DNA of 6,671 bases from Spirochaetales bacterium (lineage in GTDB: Bacteria; Spirochaetota; Spirochaetia; DAHUYW01), in the NCBI GenBank assembly GCA_027306915.1, contig DAHUYW010000071.1, positions 1-6,671 on the forward strand, written 5' to 3'. A program made the position numbers and the translations under genes. Positions 1 to 5,542 of this stretch are shown piece after piece (the stretch's first letter is position 1; each line of letters starts with the position of its first letter). Below the pieces are notes generated by a model that had not been told where the DNA came from, ran no database searches, and worked only from the letters and a program-made list of their open reading frames with translations.

Positions 1-285
1 GAGATTCCGTTTAAGCAGCCTTGGCAAGAACCCCTCCTCCCTTCCCTCCCTCACATACTCCCCGGCGTCCGTCATCCCTCGGAGCTCTACAAGCGTGTCC
101 CTGATGGCCTCGATCATGCAGAGGGCGGCGGCATGGCTGAGCGATCCGACGAACCAGAGGAGTCGAACCGAGAGCCCGAGATTGCGGAGCCAGCGGACGT
201 GGGAGAGGAAGAGGGCTTGAGCCTCAGCGACATGGGAGGGAGAGCCGGTGAAGACGGGCAAGGTTCCGTCGCGGGAATTTGTCAT
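1..285 (-). CDS. hypothetical protein, 5' part only (runs off the left edge)
   Basis: An uninterrupted minus-strand frame of 95 codons starts at ATG 285 and is still open at base 1. A TAG lies two codons upstream in frame, so this ATG is the first possible one. The leader just before it is purine-rich (a run of six G, then TAGGAG touching the ATG), but the spacing to any Shine-Dalgarno element is poor. Third positions are mostly C or G, as in the recognised genes, which favours this strand over the plus-strand frame at 133-369. The product begins MTNSRDGTLPVF and continues into a Leu/Val/Ala-rich helical stretch (about residues 20-70, including LSVRLLWFVGSLSHAAALCM), then a charged Arg/Glu/Gly-rich part. 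I do not recognise the family. The hydrophobic stretch may be an amphipathic helix or a membrane segment. The 3' end is outside the window. Confidence 0.55.
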   Translation of the reverse strand, partial: MTNSRDGTLPVFTGSPSHVAEAQALFLSHVRWLRNLGLSVRLLWFVGSLSHAAALCMIEAIRDTLVELRGMTDAGEYVREGREEGFLPRLLKRNL

Positions 286-300
286 CTCCTACCCCCCAAT

Positions 301-334
301 ACCGTCGTCACGGTGGAATTCAGGTTCCTGATTC
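301..334. repeat. two adjacent inverted repeats in the leader of the left-edge gene
   Basis: ACCGT-CGTC-ACGGT (301-314) is a perfect 5-bp stem with a 4-nt loop. Immediately beside it, TCAGG-TT-CCTGA (320-331) is a perfect 5-bp inverted repeat whose flanks (GAAT and ATTC) extend it imperfectly to 316-334. Both lie 16-50 nt upstream of the ATG at 285. They could be an operator or leader-RNA hairpins. The repeats are visible directly; the function is inferred. Confidence 0.3.
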
Positions 335-390
335 AACCATGGTCTCCCTTTCTTGAAGATTCTGTGTAGTTGCGCCTTGTCACTTTCTAT

Positions 391-421
391 ATTTTACGTA
401 TGCCGAAACCCCTTATGACAA
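391..421 (-). promoter_or_regulatory. candidate sigma70-type promoter for the left-edge gene
   Basis: Read on the minus strand, TTGTCA (421-416) is followed after 19 nt by TAAAAT (396-391). Both are close to the -35 and -10 consensus, but the spacing is longer than the usual 16-18 nt. The stretch is clearly AT-richer than its surroundings. It would give a leader of roughly 100 nt before ATG 285, containing the paired inverted repeats. Such matches are common in AT-rich DNA, so this is only a candidate. Confidence 0.25.
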
Positions 422-424
422 CAG

Positions 425-595
425 ATGAGAAGGACATTCATCTCAAACCTGCTCGATCTTGGCGTCGATATAGCGACCGTCGCCGCGATGGCCGGGCATC
501 GAAATGTGCAAACTACGGCCAACTATGATCGAAGAGGCGAGGCGGCGAAGAAGCGTGCAAGCAAGGTTCTGGTCGTACCCGTCCCGGAGAACTAA
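425..595 (+). pseudogene. tyrosine recombinase (phage-type integrase), C-terminal remnant
   Basis: This 56-codon frame from ATG 425 to TAA 593-595 reads as the last part of a tyrosine recombinase catalytic domain. The visible motifs are RRTFISNLL (start of box II, with the catalytic Arg at residue 2 or 3), [15 protein letters not shown] (the GH of the H/W position, His25) and [10 protein letters not shown], whose Tyr34 is the expected nucleophile. The Lys/Arg-rich tail [10 protein letters not shown] is typical of this integrase class. Intact proteins are about 300-400 residues, so most of the gene is missing. In frame, the codons before ATG 425 read TGA CAA CAG where family members have the HDLRR box, so the upstream His is lost and a stop blocks the frame. 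In another phase the flank reads PYDNR, which suggests a small frameshift as well as loss of the N-terminus. I infer that it cannot recombine DNA. It marks a former integrated element and lies only 50 nt before the transposase fragment. Confidence 0.8.
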
Positions 596-645
596 CTAAA
601 AGAGCCTAAATCCCTTCGGCGCACGTATCGGTGCGGGAGAATCCG

Positions 646-996
646 ATGCAGTTCTACACACTCGAACACTTCGCAAAAGACTTCCCTGACGAGAAAGCCT
701 GCCTCCACTTTCTTTGCGACAGCCGCTACACCGGTGACATTCTCTGCACGAACTGCGGCAAGCCCACGAAGCATCATCTCATTGGGAGCAGGAAAGCCTT
801 GAGTTGCGACCAATGTCGGCTTCACATCCATCCTTTGGTCGGAACGATTTTCGAAGCAACCACAACCTCGCTCCAAGTGTGGTCTCTTGTCATCCACATG
901 ATGATCAATAAGCCGACGGTCACGATCAAGGAGATAAAGGCTGAATCGGAAGTTGCCCACAAAACTGCGAGGAGGATGGGTCGTTTGATCAGGTGA
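646..996 (+). CDS. IS1595-family (ISXO2-like) transposase, N-terminal fragment
   Basis: The 116-residue product matches the N-terminal part of IS1595-family transposases. It has a FPDEKACLHFL opening, a zinc ribbon with C34-x2-C37 and C54-x2-C57, then GTIFEATTTSLQVW (66-79) and a helix-turn-helix-like end, VAHKTARRMGRLIR (103-116). Family members carry a catalytic DDE domain after this point and are usually about 300 residues. Here TGA 994-996 ends the frame before any catalytic residue. Reading past this TGA gives only 25 more codons, RLEKLRDAIAG and a helical tail, before TGA 1072-1074, and I see no DDE signature in the three plus-strand frames beyond. I chose ATG 646 because GGGAGA (635-640) sits 5 nt upstream; an in-frame GTG at 631 would add MRENP. 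A small stem (620-624 with 631-635) overlaps that region. The gene is most likely a dead remnant. A retained zinc-ribbon DNA-binding protein is a less likely alternative. Confidence 0.75.
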   Translation: MQFYTLEHFAKDFPDEKACLHFLCDSRYTGDILCTNCGKPTKHHLIGSRKALSCDQCRLHIHPLVGTIFEATTTSLQVWSLVIHMMINKPTVTIKEIKAESEVAHKTARRMGRLIR

Positions 997-1018
997 CGGT
1001 TGGAGAAACTGCGAGACG

Positions 1019-1468
1019 CTATCGCAGGCATGGTTGCGACCCAAGTGGCTGGCAGACTGGCCGCAGAAGAATGAGGAACTGTCTACGTTCCTTTCCGTAG
1101 GCTTCGATGAAGCTCAAAGGTACTGGATGGGCAGGAGAGAGATCCCGAAGGCCAGGAGGAAGATTAGCCTCAGTCAGAACAGCATCCGAGGTTTCCAGAT
1201 ACTTCTGGAACGAGTTCCAAAGACCCACAAATCCGCTCCAGTTCATCTGCATTCTCATCCGAGACTTCTCGCCACGATAGTTAGTACAGAGCGGTTGTGA
1301 CTCAAATGCAGTCGAGTCACAACCCACTGCGGCGATAATCGGGCTATACGACTGACCGACCTGAGTTCGAAACGTAGGCGAGGTTCCCGGTTCAATTCGC
1401 GAAATCAGTGGTGACTTCTCAAGTCGATTCCGAAAGAAATATGATGAAGGCCAGGCTGAACAGGAACT
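1019..1468 (-). other. 149-codon stop-free frame, possible eroded or hypothetical gene
   Basis: On the minus strand the frame ending at the stop at 1021-1019 is open for 149 codons, up to a TGA at 1471-1469. There is no ATG in the upstream half. The first usable starts are GTG 1327, then a downstream ATG reading MRMQMNWSGFVGLWNSFQKY. The translation has a protein-like mix of residues, including IEPGTSPTFRTQVGQSYS, NWSGFVGLWNSF and YLETSDAVLTEANLPPG. I do not recognise it and see no Shine-Dalgarno at either start. It runs through the perfect inverted repeat at 1293-1324. It may be the tail of a gene whose start was lost, or chance. Confidence 0.2.
1293..1324. repeat. perfect 11-bp inverted repeat with 10-nt loop
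   Basis: GGTTGTGACTC (1293-1303) and GAGTCACAACC (1314-1324) are exact reverse complements separated by 10 nt. No T-run follows on either strand, so it is not a typical intrinsic terminator. The arms do not fit the GTTRRRY/RYYYAAC core of integron attC sites. It lies just past the plus-strand frame that ends at 1300. It could be a hairpin end of a mobile element, a protein-binding site or an RNA hairpin. Confidence 0.6.
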
Positions 1469-1547
1469 TCAAGACGGCAATTGTGCCGCAATCGTACCTT
1501 CCTGAGCGATAGACAAAGACCATTTCAGAGACTGTGATTTGCCTTTG

Positions 1548-1580
1548 GTTGCCCATGGTTGGCTCCCTGCTGTTGCCCAT
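1548..1580. repeat. 9-bp direct repeat, GTTGCCCAT twice, 24-nt period
   Basis: GTTGCCCAT occurs exactly at 1548-1556 and 1572-1580 in the gene-poor stretch. Two copies this short may be coincidence, slippage, or the edges of a small lost insertion. No gene uses them. Confidence 0.3.
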
Positions 1581-1887
1581 TTGTTACTCTTGAGGTTCAG
1601 ATGCTTCATAACTATTTAATGCATAAAGAGATATCAACTCTAAGAAAGGGGGAGTCCTCCTTCTGCTATCTTTTCTTTGGTTTCCGCAAGCACAGGCAAC
1701 GTTAGACAGCTACCAGCAGCGCGAGGAATCGCGTATTCGGAGCCGCCCGATACGACAACTCCAGAGAAGAACACTCGTCTGCGACCCTGAGCAGCGCCAT
1801 GAGCGCCGCCGTCACGATTCGGCAAGGAAGCACAGCATCGAGTGTCGATGGTGCCGGGGAGCGGCGAAGGATAATCTCGCGTCCCTC

Positions 1888-2388
1888 TTACGCTTCGTCC
1901 GTCCGAGCGGCGGGAATGAACCGGGCCCGCGTTATCCTTGCCAGATCCTCAACCTTCAGCTTGATGTTCAGCCCGCGACGGCCCCCGGAGACGTGGATCT
2001 CCGGGTGATCACGAGCCGCTGAATCGATGATGATCTCGAACCCCTTGTTGATGAGAGCCAGGGGAGAGATGCCCCCGGCCTGCAAGCCGGTGAGGCTCTC
2101 GGCTTCACGCTCGGTAGGGAGATTCAACCTTTTCTCGCCGAGAGCCGCTGCCAAGACCTTCAAATCCACCGTGGAGGTTCCGGGAACAAGCACAAGCAGC
2201 AGCCCCTTGCTCCCTTGGCGAGACGATGCTTCCCGAGTGACAACGATGGACTTGAACACGATTGCCGGGTCGACCCCCAGCAAACGGGCAGTCTCGAGCG
2301 CTCCAAGCTTCTCGGCAGGCAACTCGAAAACAGAGTACGGGATGCCATGGGCGTCAAGCCATCGTGTTACGTTATTGACCTTGGACAT
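1888..2388 (-). CDS. ybaK: YbaK/EbsC-family Cys-tRNA(Pro) deacylase
   Basis: The 166-residue product is a full-length member of the YbaK/EbsC (INS) family of cytoplasmic proteins, which hydrolyse cysteine wrongly attached to tRNA(Pro) and so protect proline codons from misreading. The family's essential Lys lies in VFKSIV (Lys46), close to the position known in bacterial YbaK. GGISPL (105-110) and VSGGRRGL (133-140) are the conserved binding-site loops, and the C-terminal EDLARITRARF also matches. The GGISPL/VSGG(K/R)RGL combination favours YbaK over the ProXp-ala branch. The gene begins at ATG 2388 with no clear Shine-Dalgarno sequence upstream. It is 162 nt downstream of the MFS gene on the same strand, so it may be read from that transcript or from its own promoter. 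It borders the gene-poor relic stretch and is itself intact. Confidence 0.92.
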   Translation of the reverse strand: MSKVNNVTRWLDAHGIPYSVFELPAEKLGALETARLLGVDPAIVFKSIVVTREASSRQGSKGLLLVLVPGTSTVDLKVLAAALGEKRLNLPTEREAESLTGLQAGGISPLALINKGFEIIIDSAARDHPEIHVSGGRRGLNIKLKVEDLARITRARFIPAARTDEA

Positions 2389-2550
2389 GTCAGCTGCACC
2401 GCGGACTATTGACTCATCCTATCGTGAACCCAAGCTCATTCTCTGTGCCACTCTCGCCTGCAAGAGCGATCAGAGCGGATCTACCTCTGAGTATGCCGCG
2501 GTCAAAGACCTCCCGAGCCCGGCGCCGCCTTCCGCGGGCACACGCCGTTC

Positions 2551-3810
2551 CTATCGTGCGCGCTCGAGCTTGAGCTGCATGATGTACAAGGCGGCGACGA
2601 GCCGCCCGACGAAGCTCACGAGAAAAACGAAACGATAGGGATTGAGACTCCACACGGAGAGATGGCCCGATATGGAAAGGAAGGGCAGCAACACGATGCC
2701 CGATACGATGTTGCCCGCGACAGCCGCCATGTTGGTGACGCTTGCGTACAATGAGAACGCCTCGACCTTGCCGAAGGAGGGGGCTACCGAGAGGAGCACG
2801 TTGAACCCCATGAGCCCCATACCCGCGGTCACGATCACCCCGATGCAGACTTGCAGCGGGAGCATGTATGCGAGCGAGGGCAGCGCTAGCGCCCACGCGA
2901 GCGAGAGAAAGGGACGCGCGCAAAGCGCCAGCTTCAGCATTTTCAGGGCCCCATATCGATCTCCGCGCCGTCCCCAGACGGGTTGGGAGATCGCCGCCGC
3001 AAGCGTCCCGCCGACCGCGAGGAGCCCAAGCTCGGCGTAGTTGTAGTGAAAGCGATTGATCAACATGACGGTAGAGTACGGTCCCATGAGGGAGCCTGAA
3101 AAGCTTACCAGGGCCATCCCGCCGAGGTATTGCCGGTAGTCTTTCGCCAGGGCGAGGATGCGCGGCAGCCTTGCGAGACGGATCGAGCCTCCCCGGCGAT
3201 GGCGGTCCTCATCCTGCCGGGTGAACAGGATGGTATCGATCGCCCCGAAAATCGACCCGACTGCAAAGAGGGCCAGGAAGGCCAGGAAGCGCTTGCCGAG
3301 GAGGTCGAGGAGGTAGCCCGCAAGCAATGCCGAAGGAACCGCCACCAGCCCTGTGGTCAGGTTGCGCCCCCCGAAGTAGCTCCCGCGCAGCTCGGGATCG
3401 ACGAGCTCGCTCATCCAGCTTTGCCACGGTGCGCCGACCGCCGACGTTGCCAGCTCGAAGACGAAGAACAGCGCGAGCGCGAACTCAACCCGAAGGCCGC
3501 TCTTGACGAGCGCGAAGAGGGAAAGCGCAACGAAGGTGGGGCGCCCGATCCCCGAGAGCACGATGACAAGTCTCTTTCGACTCGCCACCCGAGACGACGC
3601 CCACAGGACAATGGGCTGAAAGACATTCGCCAAGGGCACGATGGCGCCATAGAGCGACATCGCGAAAGGAGATGCTCCAATCCAAAGGAAGAAGCCCGCC
3701 AGGTAGGAGTTGCCGCCGAATCCCCCGGTGAACTGACCCCAGATGGTTGCGGCAACTCCCTCAAATATAGATACAACGCGAGCGTGAGATTTCTCTTGTT
3801 CTGTCAGCAT
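2551..3810 (-). CDS. MFS transporter, 12 predicted membrane segments
   Basis: The 419-residue product has about twelve hydrophobic segments, the size and layout of a major facilitator superfamily carrier in the inner membrane. The C-terminal half has a motif-A-like loop, WGRRGDRYGALKML (279-292), and the N-terminal half a degenerate equivalent, RVASRKRL (74-81). ELVDPELRGSYFGGRN (135-150) is a cytoplasmic loop common in this branch of MFS proteins. A longer charged central loop, RQDEDRHRRGGS (198-209), separates the two six-segment bundles. The substrate cannot be read from the sequence; neighbouring sugar-related enzymes hint at a sugar or sugar derivative, but that is inference. ATG 3810 is the first start in the frame, because an in-frame TAG lies about 20 codons upstream, and no Shine-Dalgarno sequence is close to it. 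A GGAGG lies too far upstream (near 3865) to serve it. The gene is 144 nt downstream of the phosphatase and 162 nt upstream of ybaK, all on the same strand. Confidence 0.9.
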   Translation of the reverse strand: MLTEQEKSHARVVSIFEGVAATIWGQFTGGFGGNSYLAGFFLWIGASPFAMSLYGAIVPLANVFQPIVLWASSRVASRKRLVIVLSGIGRPTFVALSLFALVKSGLRVEFALALFFVFELATSAVGAPWQSWMSELVDPELRGSYFGGRNLTTGLVAVPSALLAGYLLDLLGKRFLAFLALFAVGSIFGAIDTILFTRQDEDRHRRGGSIRLARLPRILALAKDYRQYLGGMALVSFSGSLMGPYSTVMLINRFHYNYAELGLLAVGGTLAAAISQPVWGRRGDRYGALKMLKLALCARPFLSLAWALALPSLAYMLPLQVCIGVIVTAGMGLMGFNVLLSVAPSFGKVEAFSLYASVTNMAAVAGNIVSGIVLLPFLSISGHLSVWSLNPYRFVFLVSFVGRLVAALYIMQLKLERAR

Positions 3811-3840
3811 GGTGTACGGAAACTGCAGCGGCAGGGCGCA

Positions 3841-3850
3841 ACGGCGCCGT
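3841..3850. promoter_or_regulatory. 10-bp perfect palindrome upstream of the MFS gene, possible operator
   Basis: ACGGCGCCGT is its own reverse complement and sits 31-40 nt upstream of the MFS start codon. A nearby GGCGC (3835-3839) forms a second half-site-like element. GC-rich palindromes of this length do occur by chance in such DNA, so operator function is only a suggestion. Confidence 0.2.
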
Positions 3851-3954
3851 GTGTCGACCGGCTACCTCCGAAGCTATGGCAGGCAGTGTAGCGCAGACGC
3901 TGCGTATTGCGCAAGGAGAGGTGCGGCCGCGGTGCGCCGTGCCATCACCGTGCC

Positions 3955-4656
3955 CTAGTCGTGATTCCCATAGATCCCCCGCCTTTGGACGGGAAGCCCC
4001 GCCGCGTAGAGGTGCGAAACATCGCCAAGGCCCACGCAACGCGGGACAGCCCACAGGGGCGAGCGCTCCTCGAAGGAGACCGTGGTGACCGAGCTTGGCG
4101 GAAGCCAGAAGCCGGTCCACATGATGATCGGCGCTACGTGGAGGAGGTGGGAGAGCCAGGTGAGCCCGAATCCGCCGTGGCAGAAAAGGGCGATCTTGAG
4201 TCGATTCGTCTGTTCGACCGCGTAACGCCCTCCCTCCCGCCGGTAACCGAGCGAGGCGAGGAAAGCGTCGGAATCGGCGCGAACCCTGTCGACCTTGGCC
4301 TTCATTCCTATCTGCTTGAGGTGGGGAAGCTCGACCCATCCGTCGCCGTCCAGCCGGAGCGGTTCTGCATAGATCATCTCGCCGGGAGCGTCCCATACCC
4401 CGAGCCTTCCCTCTCCGGGATACTCCGCCGTCGCGGAGATCTCTTGAATCCAGTCCAGGATCGTCGCCTCCATTCCGAGGCGTTCCGCAGTGTAGCGCAT
4501 TGTGTGGAGGGCCCGCCCCATGGGCGAGCAGTAGATACGGTCGATTCGTTCCGCCTGGAGGCGCTCGGCAAGCGCTTCAGCCTCCCGATGGCCCTTCTCC
4601 GTGATGGTGTTATTTTCGTAATCAGGGTCGGCATGGCGAATGATGTACAGCTTCAT
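3955..4656 (-). CDS. histidine phosphatase (phosphoglycerate mutase-like) family protein
   Basis: The 233-residue product belongs to the cytoplasmic histidine phosphatase superfamily, whose members transfer phosphate through a phospho-histidine. The signature near the N-terminus reads YIIRHADP, with Arg7 and His8 as catalytic residues and Ala in place of the common Gly of RHG. ITEKGHREAEALAERL (18-33) follows, then IYCSPMGRALHT (41-52), which carries the usual second phosphate-binding Arg. The second catalytic His is His160 in ALFCHGGFG. Residues about 75-150 form a longer insertion with acidic and aromatic patches that probably shapes the substrate pocket. The family covers phosphatases and mutases of sugars, nucleotides and cofactors, and the substrate cannot be told here. 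ATG 4656 lies only 48 nt from the divergent isomerase start, with no Shine-Dalgarno sequence. The MFS gene follows after 144 nt on the same strand. Confidence 0.88.
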   Translation of the reverse strand: MKLYIIRHADPDYENNTITEKGHREAEALAERLQAERIDRIYCSPMGRALHTMRYTAERLGMEATILDWIQEISATAEYPGEGRLGVWDAPGEMIYAEPLRLDGDGWVELPHLKQIGMKAKVDRVRADSDAFLASLGYRREGGRYAVEQTNRLKIALFCHGGFGLTWLSHLLHVAPIIMWTGFWLPPSSVTTVSFEERSPLWAVPRCVGLGDVSHLYAAGLPVQRRGIYGNHD

Positions 4657-4704
4657 GGCGGCATGCTACTATGCCCAACCGAGCGTGCTCAAGCAGGAGG
4701 AAGT
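4657..4704. promoter_or_regulatory. 48-nt divergent intergenic region
   Basis: The start codons of the phosphatase (minus) and the TIM-barrel gene (plus) face away from each other across 48 nt. This is too short for two separate full promoters plus leaders. Either the promoters overlap each other or the coding starts, or at least one transcript is leaderless or nearly so. On the minus strand TTGAGC followed by TAGTAG is a weak promoter-like pair with short spacing. I see no convincing -35/-10 pair on the plus strand. Coupled regulation of the two genes is plausible but inferred. Confidence 0.4.
4695..4700 (+). promoter_or_regulatory. strong ribosome binding site that fixes the isomerase start
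   Basis: AGGAGG lies 4 nt before ATG 4705. The frame stays open far upstream (to about 3907), so this site and the family's usual N-terminus decide the start. It is the only consensus Shine-Dalgarno in the right-hand gene block. Confidence 0.8.
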
Positions 4705-5481
4705 ATGAAGATCAGCCAGTTGGCCGTGCAACTCTACTCGGTTCGGGATCATCTCAAGACGCCGGATGAGGTCAAGGCGACCTTGCACCGGCTGCGCGAG
4801 ATCGGGTATGAGGCGATAGAGATTTTCGGAGAAGGATTGCTTCCTCCGGACGATTTGGCCCGCCTGCTCCAGTCGGAGGGGCTGCGCTGCTGCTCTTCCC
4901 ACGAACCGTCCGAGCAGCTCCTCGCAAATCCTCAGGCATCCATCGAGAAGCTGAAGAAGCTCGGATGCACGCAGGCAGCCTATCCCTTTCCGAGGGGCGT
5001 CACCCTCGACACGATGGACCAGGTGCGTGCCTTCGCCGAGCGGCTCAACACGACCGGCAGGGCGCTCTCGGAGGCCGGAATCCGCTTCTCCTACCACAAC
5101 CACAACATCGAGTTTCGCCGCGTCGGGGGCCGCACGATCCTCGACACGATCCTCGCCGAGACCGAGCCTCGCTATGTCGCAGCCGAGCTCGATACCTACT
5201 GGATTCAGGTCGGGGGAGGGGATCCGGTAGCCTGGTGCCGCGCGATGAGGGGGCGGCTTCCCCTTCTCCATCTCAAGGACGTGGGGGTAAGCGAGGATCG
5301 GCAGAGCGTTTTCCGTGAGATCGGCCAGGGAAACCTCAATTGGACCGAGATCATCAAGACCGCCGAGCGATCGGGATGCCGCTGGTTCATCGTCGAGCAT
5401 GACGGCGGCTGGATCGATGGCGATCCCTTCAAGTCGCTCAAGATGAGCTTCGACTACCTCAAGGCGCACATCGCCCGGTAG
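4705..5481 (+). CDS. sugar phosphate isomerase/epimerase-like TIM-barrel protein
   Basis: From ATG 4705 the product is 258 residues, the normal size of the xylose isomerase-like TIM-barrel (AP endonuclease family 2) fold. It opens with ISQLAVQLYSVRD, the typical first strand of this family, followed by LREIGYEAIEIFG (30-42). The sites expected to hold divalent metal and substrate are present: YHNHNIEF (130-137), AAELDTYWIQVGGGDP (159-174, with Glu161, Asp163 and Trp166), LLHLKDV (187-193, His189 and Asp192), a GQGN turn (207-210) and IVEHDGG (229-235, Glu231). These motifs fit sugar or inositol-type isomerases/epimerases and related uncharacterised enzymes. They do not fix the substrate. No signal peptide is seen, so the protein is probably cytoplasmic. 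The frame is open upstream to about 3907, but that extension is antisense to the phosphatase and is not coding. A 9-bp direct repeat, TCGCCCGGT (5471-5479 and 5486-5494), straddles the stop codon. radC follows after 61 nt. Confidence 0.9.
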   Translation: MKISQLAVQLYSVRDHLKTPDEVKATLHRLREIGYEAIEIFGEGLLPPDDLARLLQSEGLRCCSSHEPSEQLLANPQASIEKLKKLGCTQAAYPFPRGVTLDTMDQVRAFAERLNTTGRALSEAGIRFSYHNHNIEFRRVGGRTILDTILAETEPRYVAAELDTYWIQVGGGDPVAWCRAMRGRLPLLHLKDVGVSEDRQSVFREIGQGNLNWTEIIKTAERSGCRWFIVEHDGGWIDGDPFKSLKMSFDYLKAHIAR

Positions 5482-5542
5482 GACTTCGCCCGGTCGGAGA
5501 GTGCCTGAAGCGCCGTTCGATCCCGGGGCGTAGCTTCGAGGT

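Larger units (their letters stand above)
997..1887. other. gene-poor relic stretch, no recognised gene
   Basis: Nearly 900 nt between the transposase fragment and the ybaK stop contain no frame I can assign to a family. Base composition is more balanced than in the genes to the right, with an AT-rich patch around 1590-1640. Frames present include a plus-strand one ending at 1300 (88 residues from ATG 1034), a minus-strand stop-free frame 1468-1022 and a minus-strand frame 1825-1640. None has both a good ribosome binding site and a recognisable product. The stretch is probably debris from the same element or elements that left the integrase and transposase pieces. Its right border is abrupt at the 3' end of ybaK. 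Confidence 0.5.

Noticed and set aside
133..369. Plus-strand 78-codon acidic frame at the left edge
   Set aside because: It is very Glu/Pro/Gly-rich, opposes a longer codon-biased minus-strand frame, and has no ribosome binding site.
1376..1405. tRNA T-arm-like string with GGTTCAATTC
   Set aside because: The flanking bases cannot pair into a T-stem and no acceptor or anticodon arms are found.
1419..1523. Minus-strand 34-residue hydrophobic micro-ORF from ATG 1523 with a tail like KFLFSLAFIIFL
   Set aside because: It could be a tiny membrane peptide but has no Shine-Dalgarno sequence and no known relative, and such short hydrophobic frames are common by chance.
1590..1618. Plus-strand promoter-like pair TTGAGG, 17 nt, TATTTA
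   Set aside because: No plus-strand gene follows, and the patch is simply AT-rich.
1640..1825. Minus-strand 61-codon frame starting at a TTG, downstream of ybaK
   Set aside because: It has no ribosome binding site and no family, and its only start-like codon is TTG.
2470..2490. TCAGAG/CTCTGA 6-bp inverted repeat between the MFS gene and ybaK
   Set aside because: The short stem with a 9-nt loop and no T-run is too weak to call a terminator or operator.
3130..3891. 253-codon plus-strand frame opposite the MFS gene
   Set aside because: It is antisense to a clear membrane transporter, rich in Arg, Glu, Pro and Gly as expected for a GC-rich shadow, and has no recognisable domain.
3907..4704. 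Upstream extension of the isomerase frame opposite the phosphatase
   Set aside because: It is antisense to the phosphatase, whereas the AGGAGG before ATG 4705 and the family N-terminus (ISQLAVQLYS) fix the real start.
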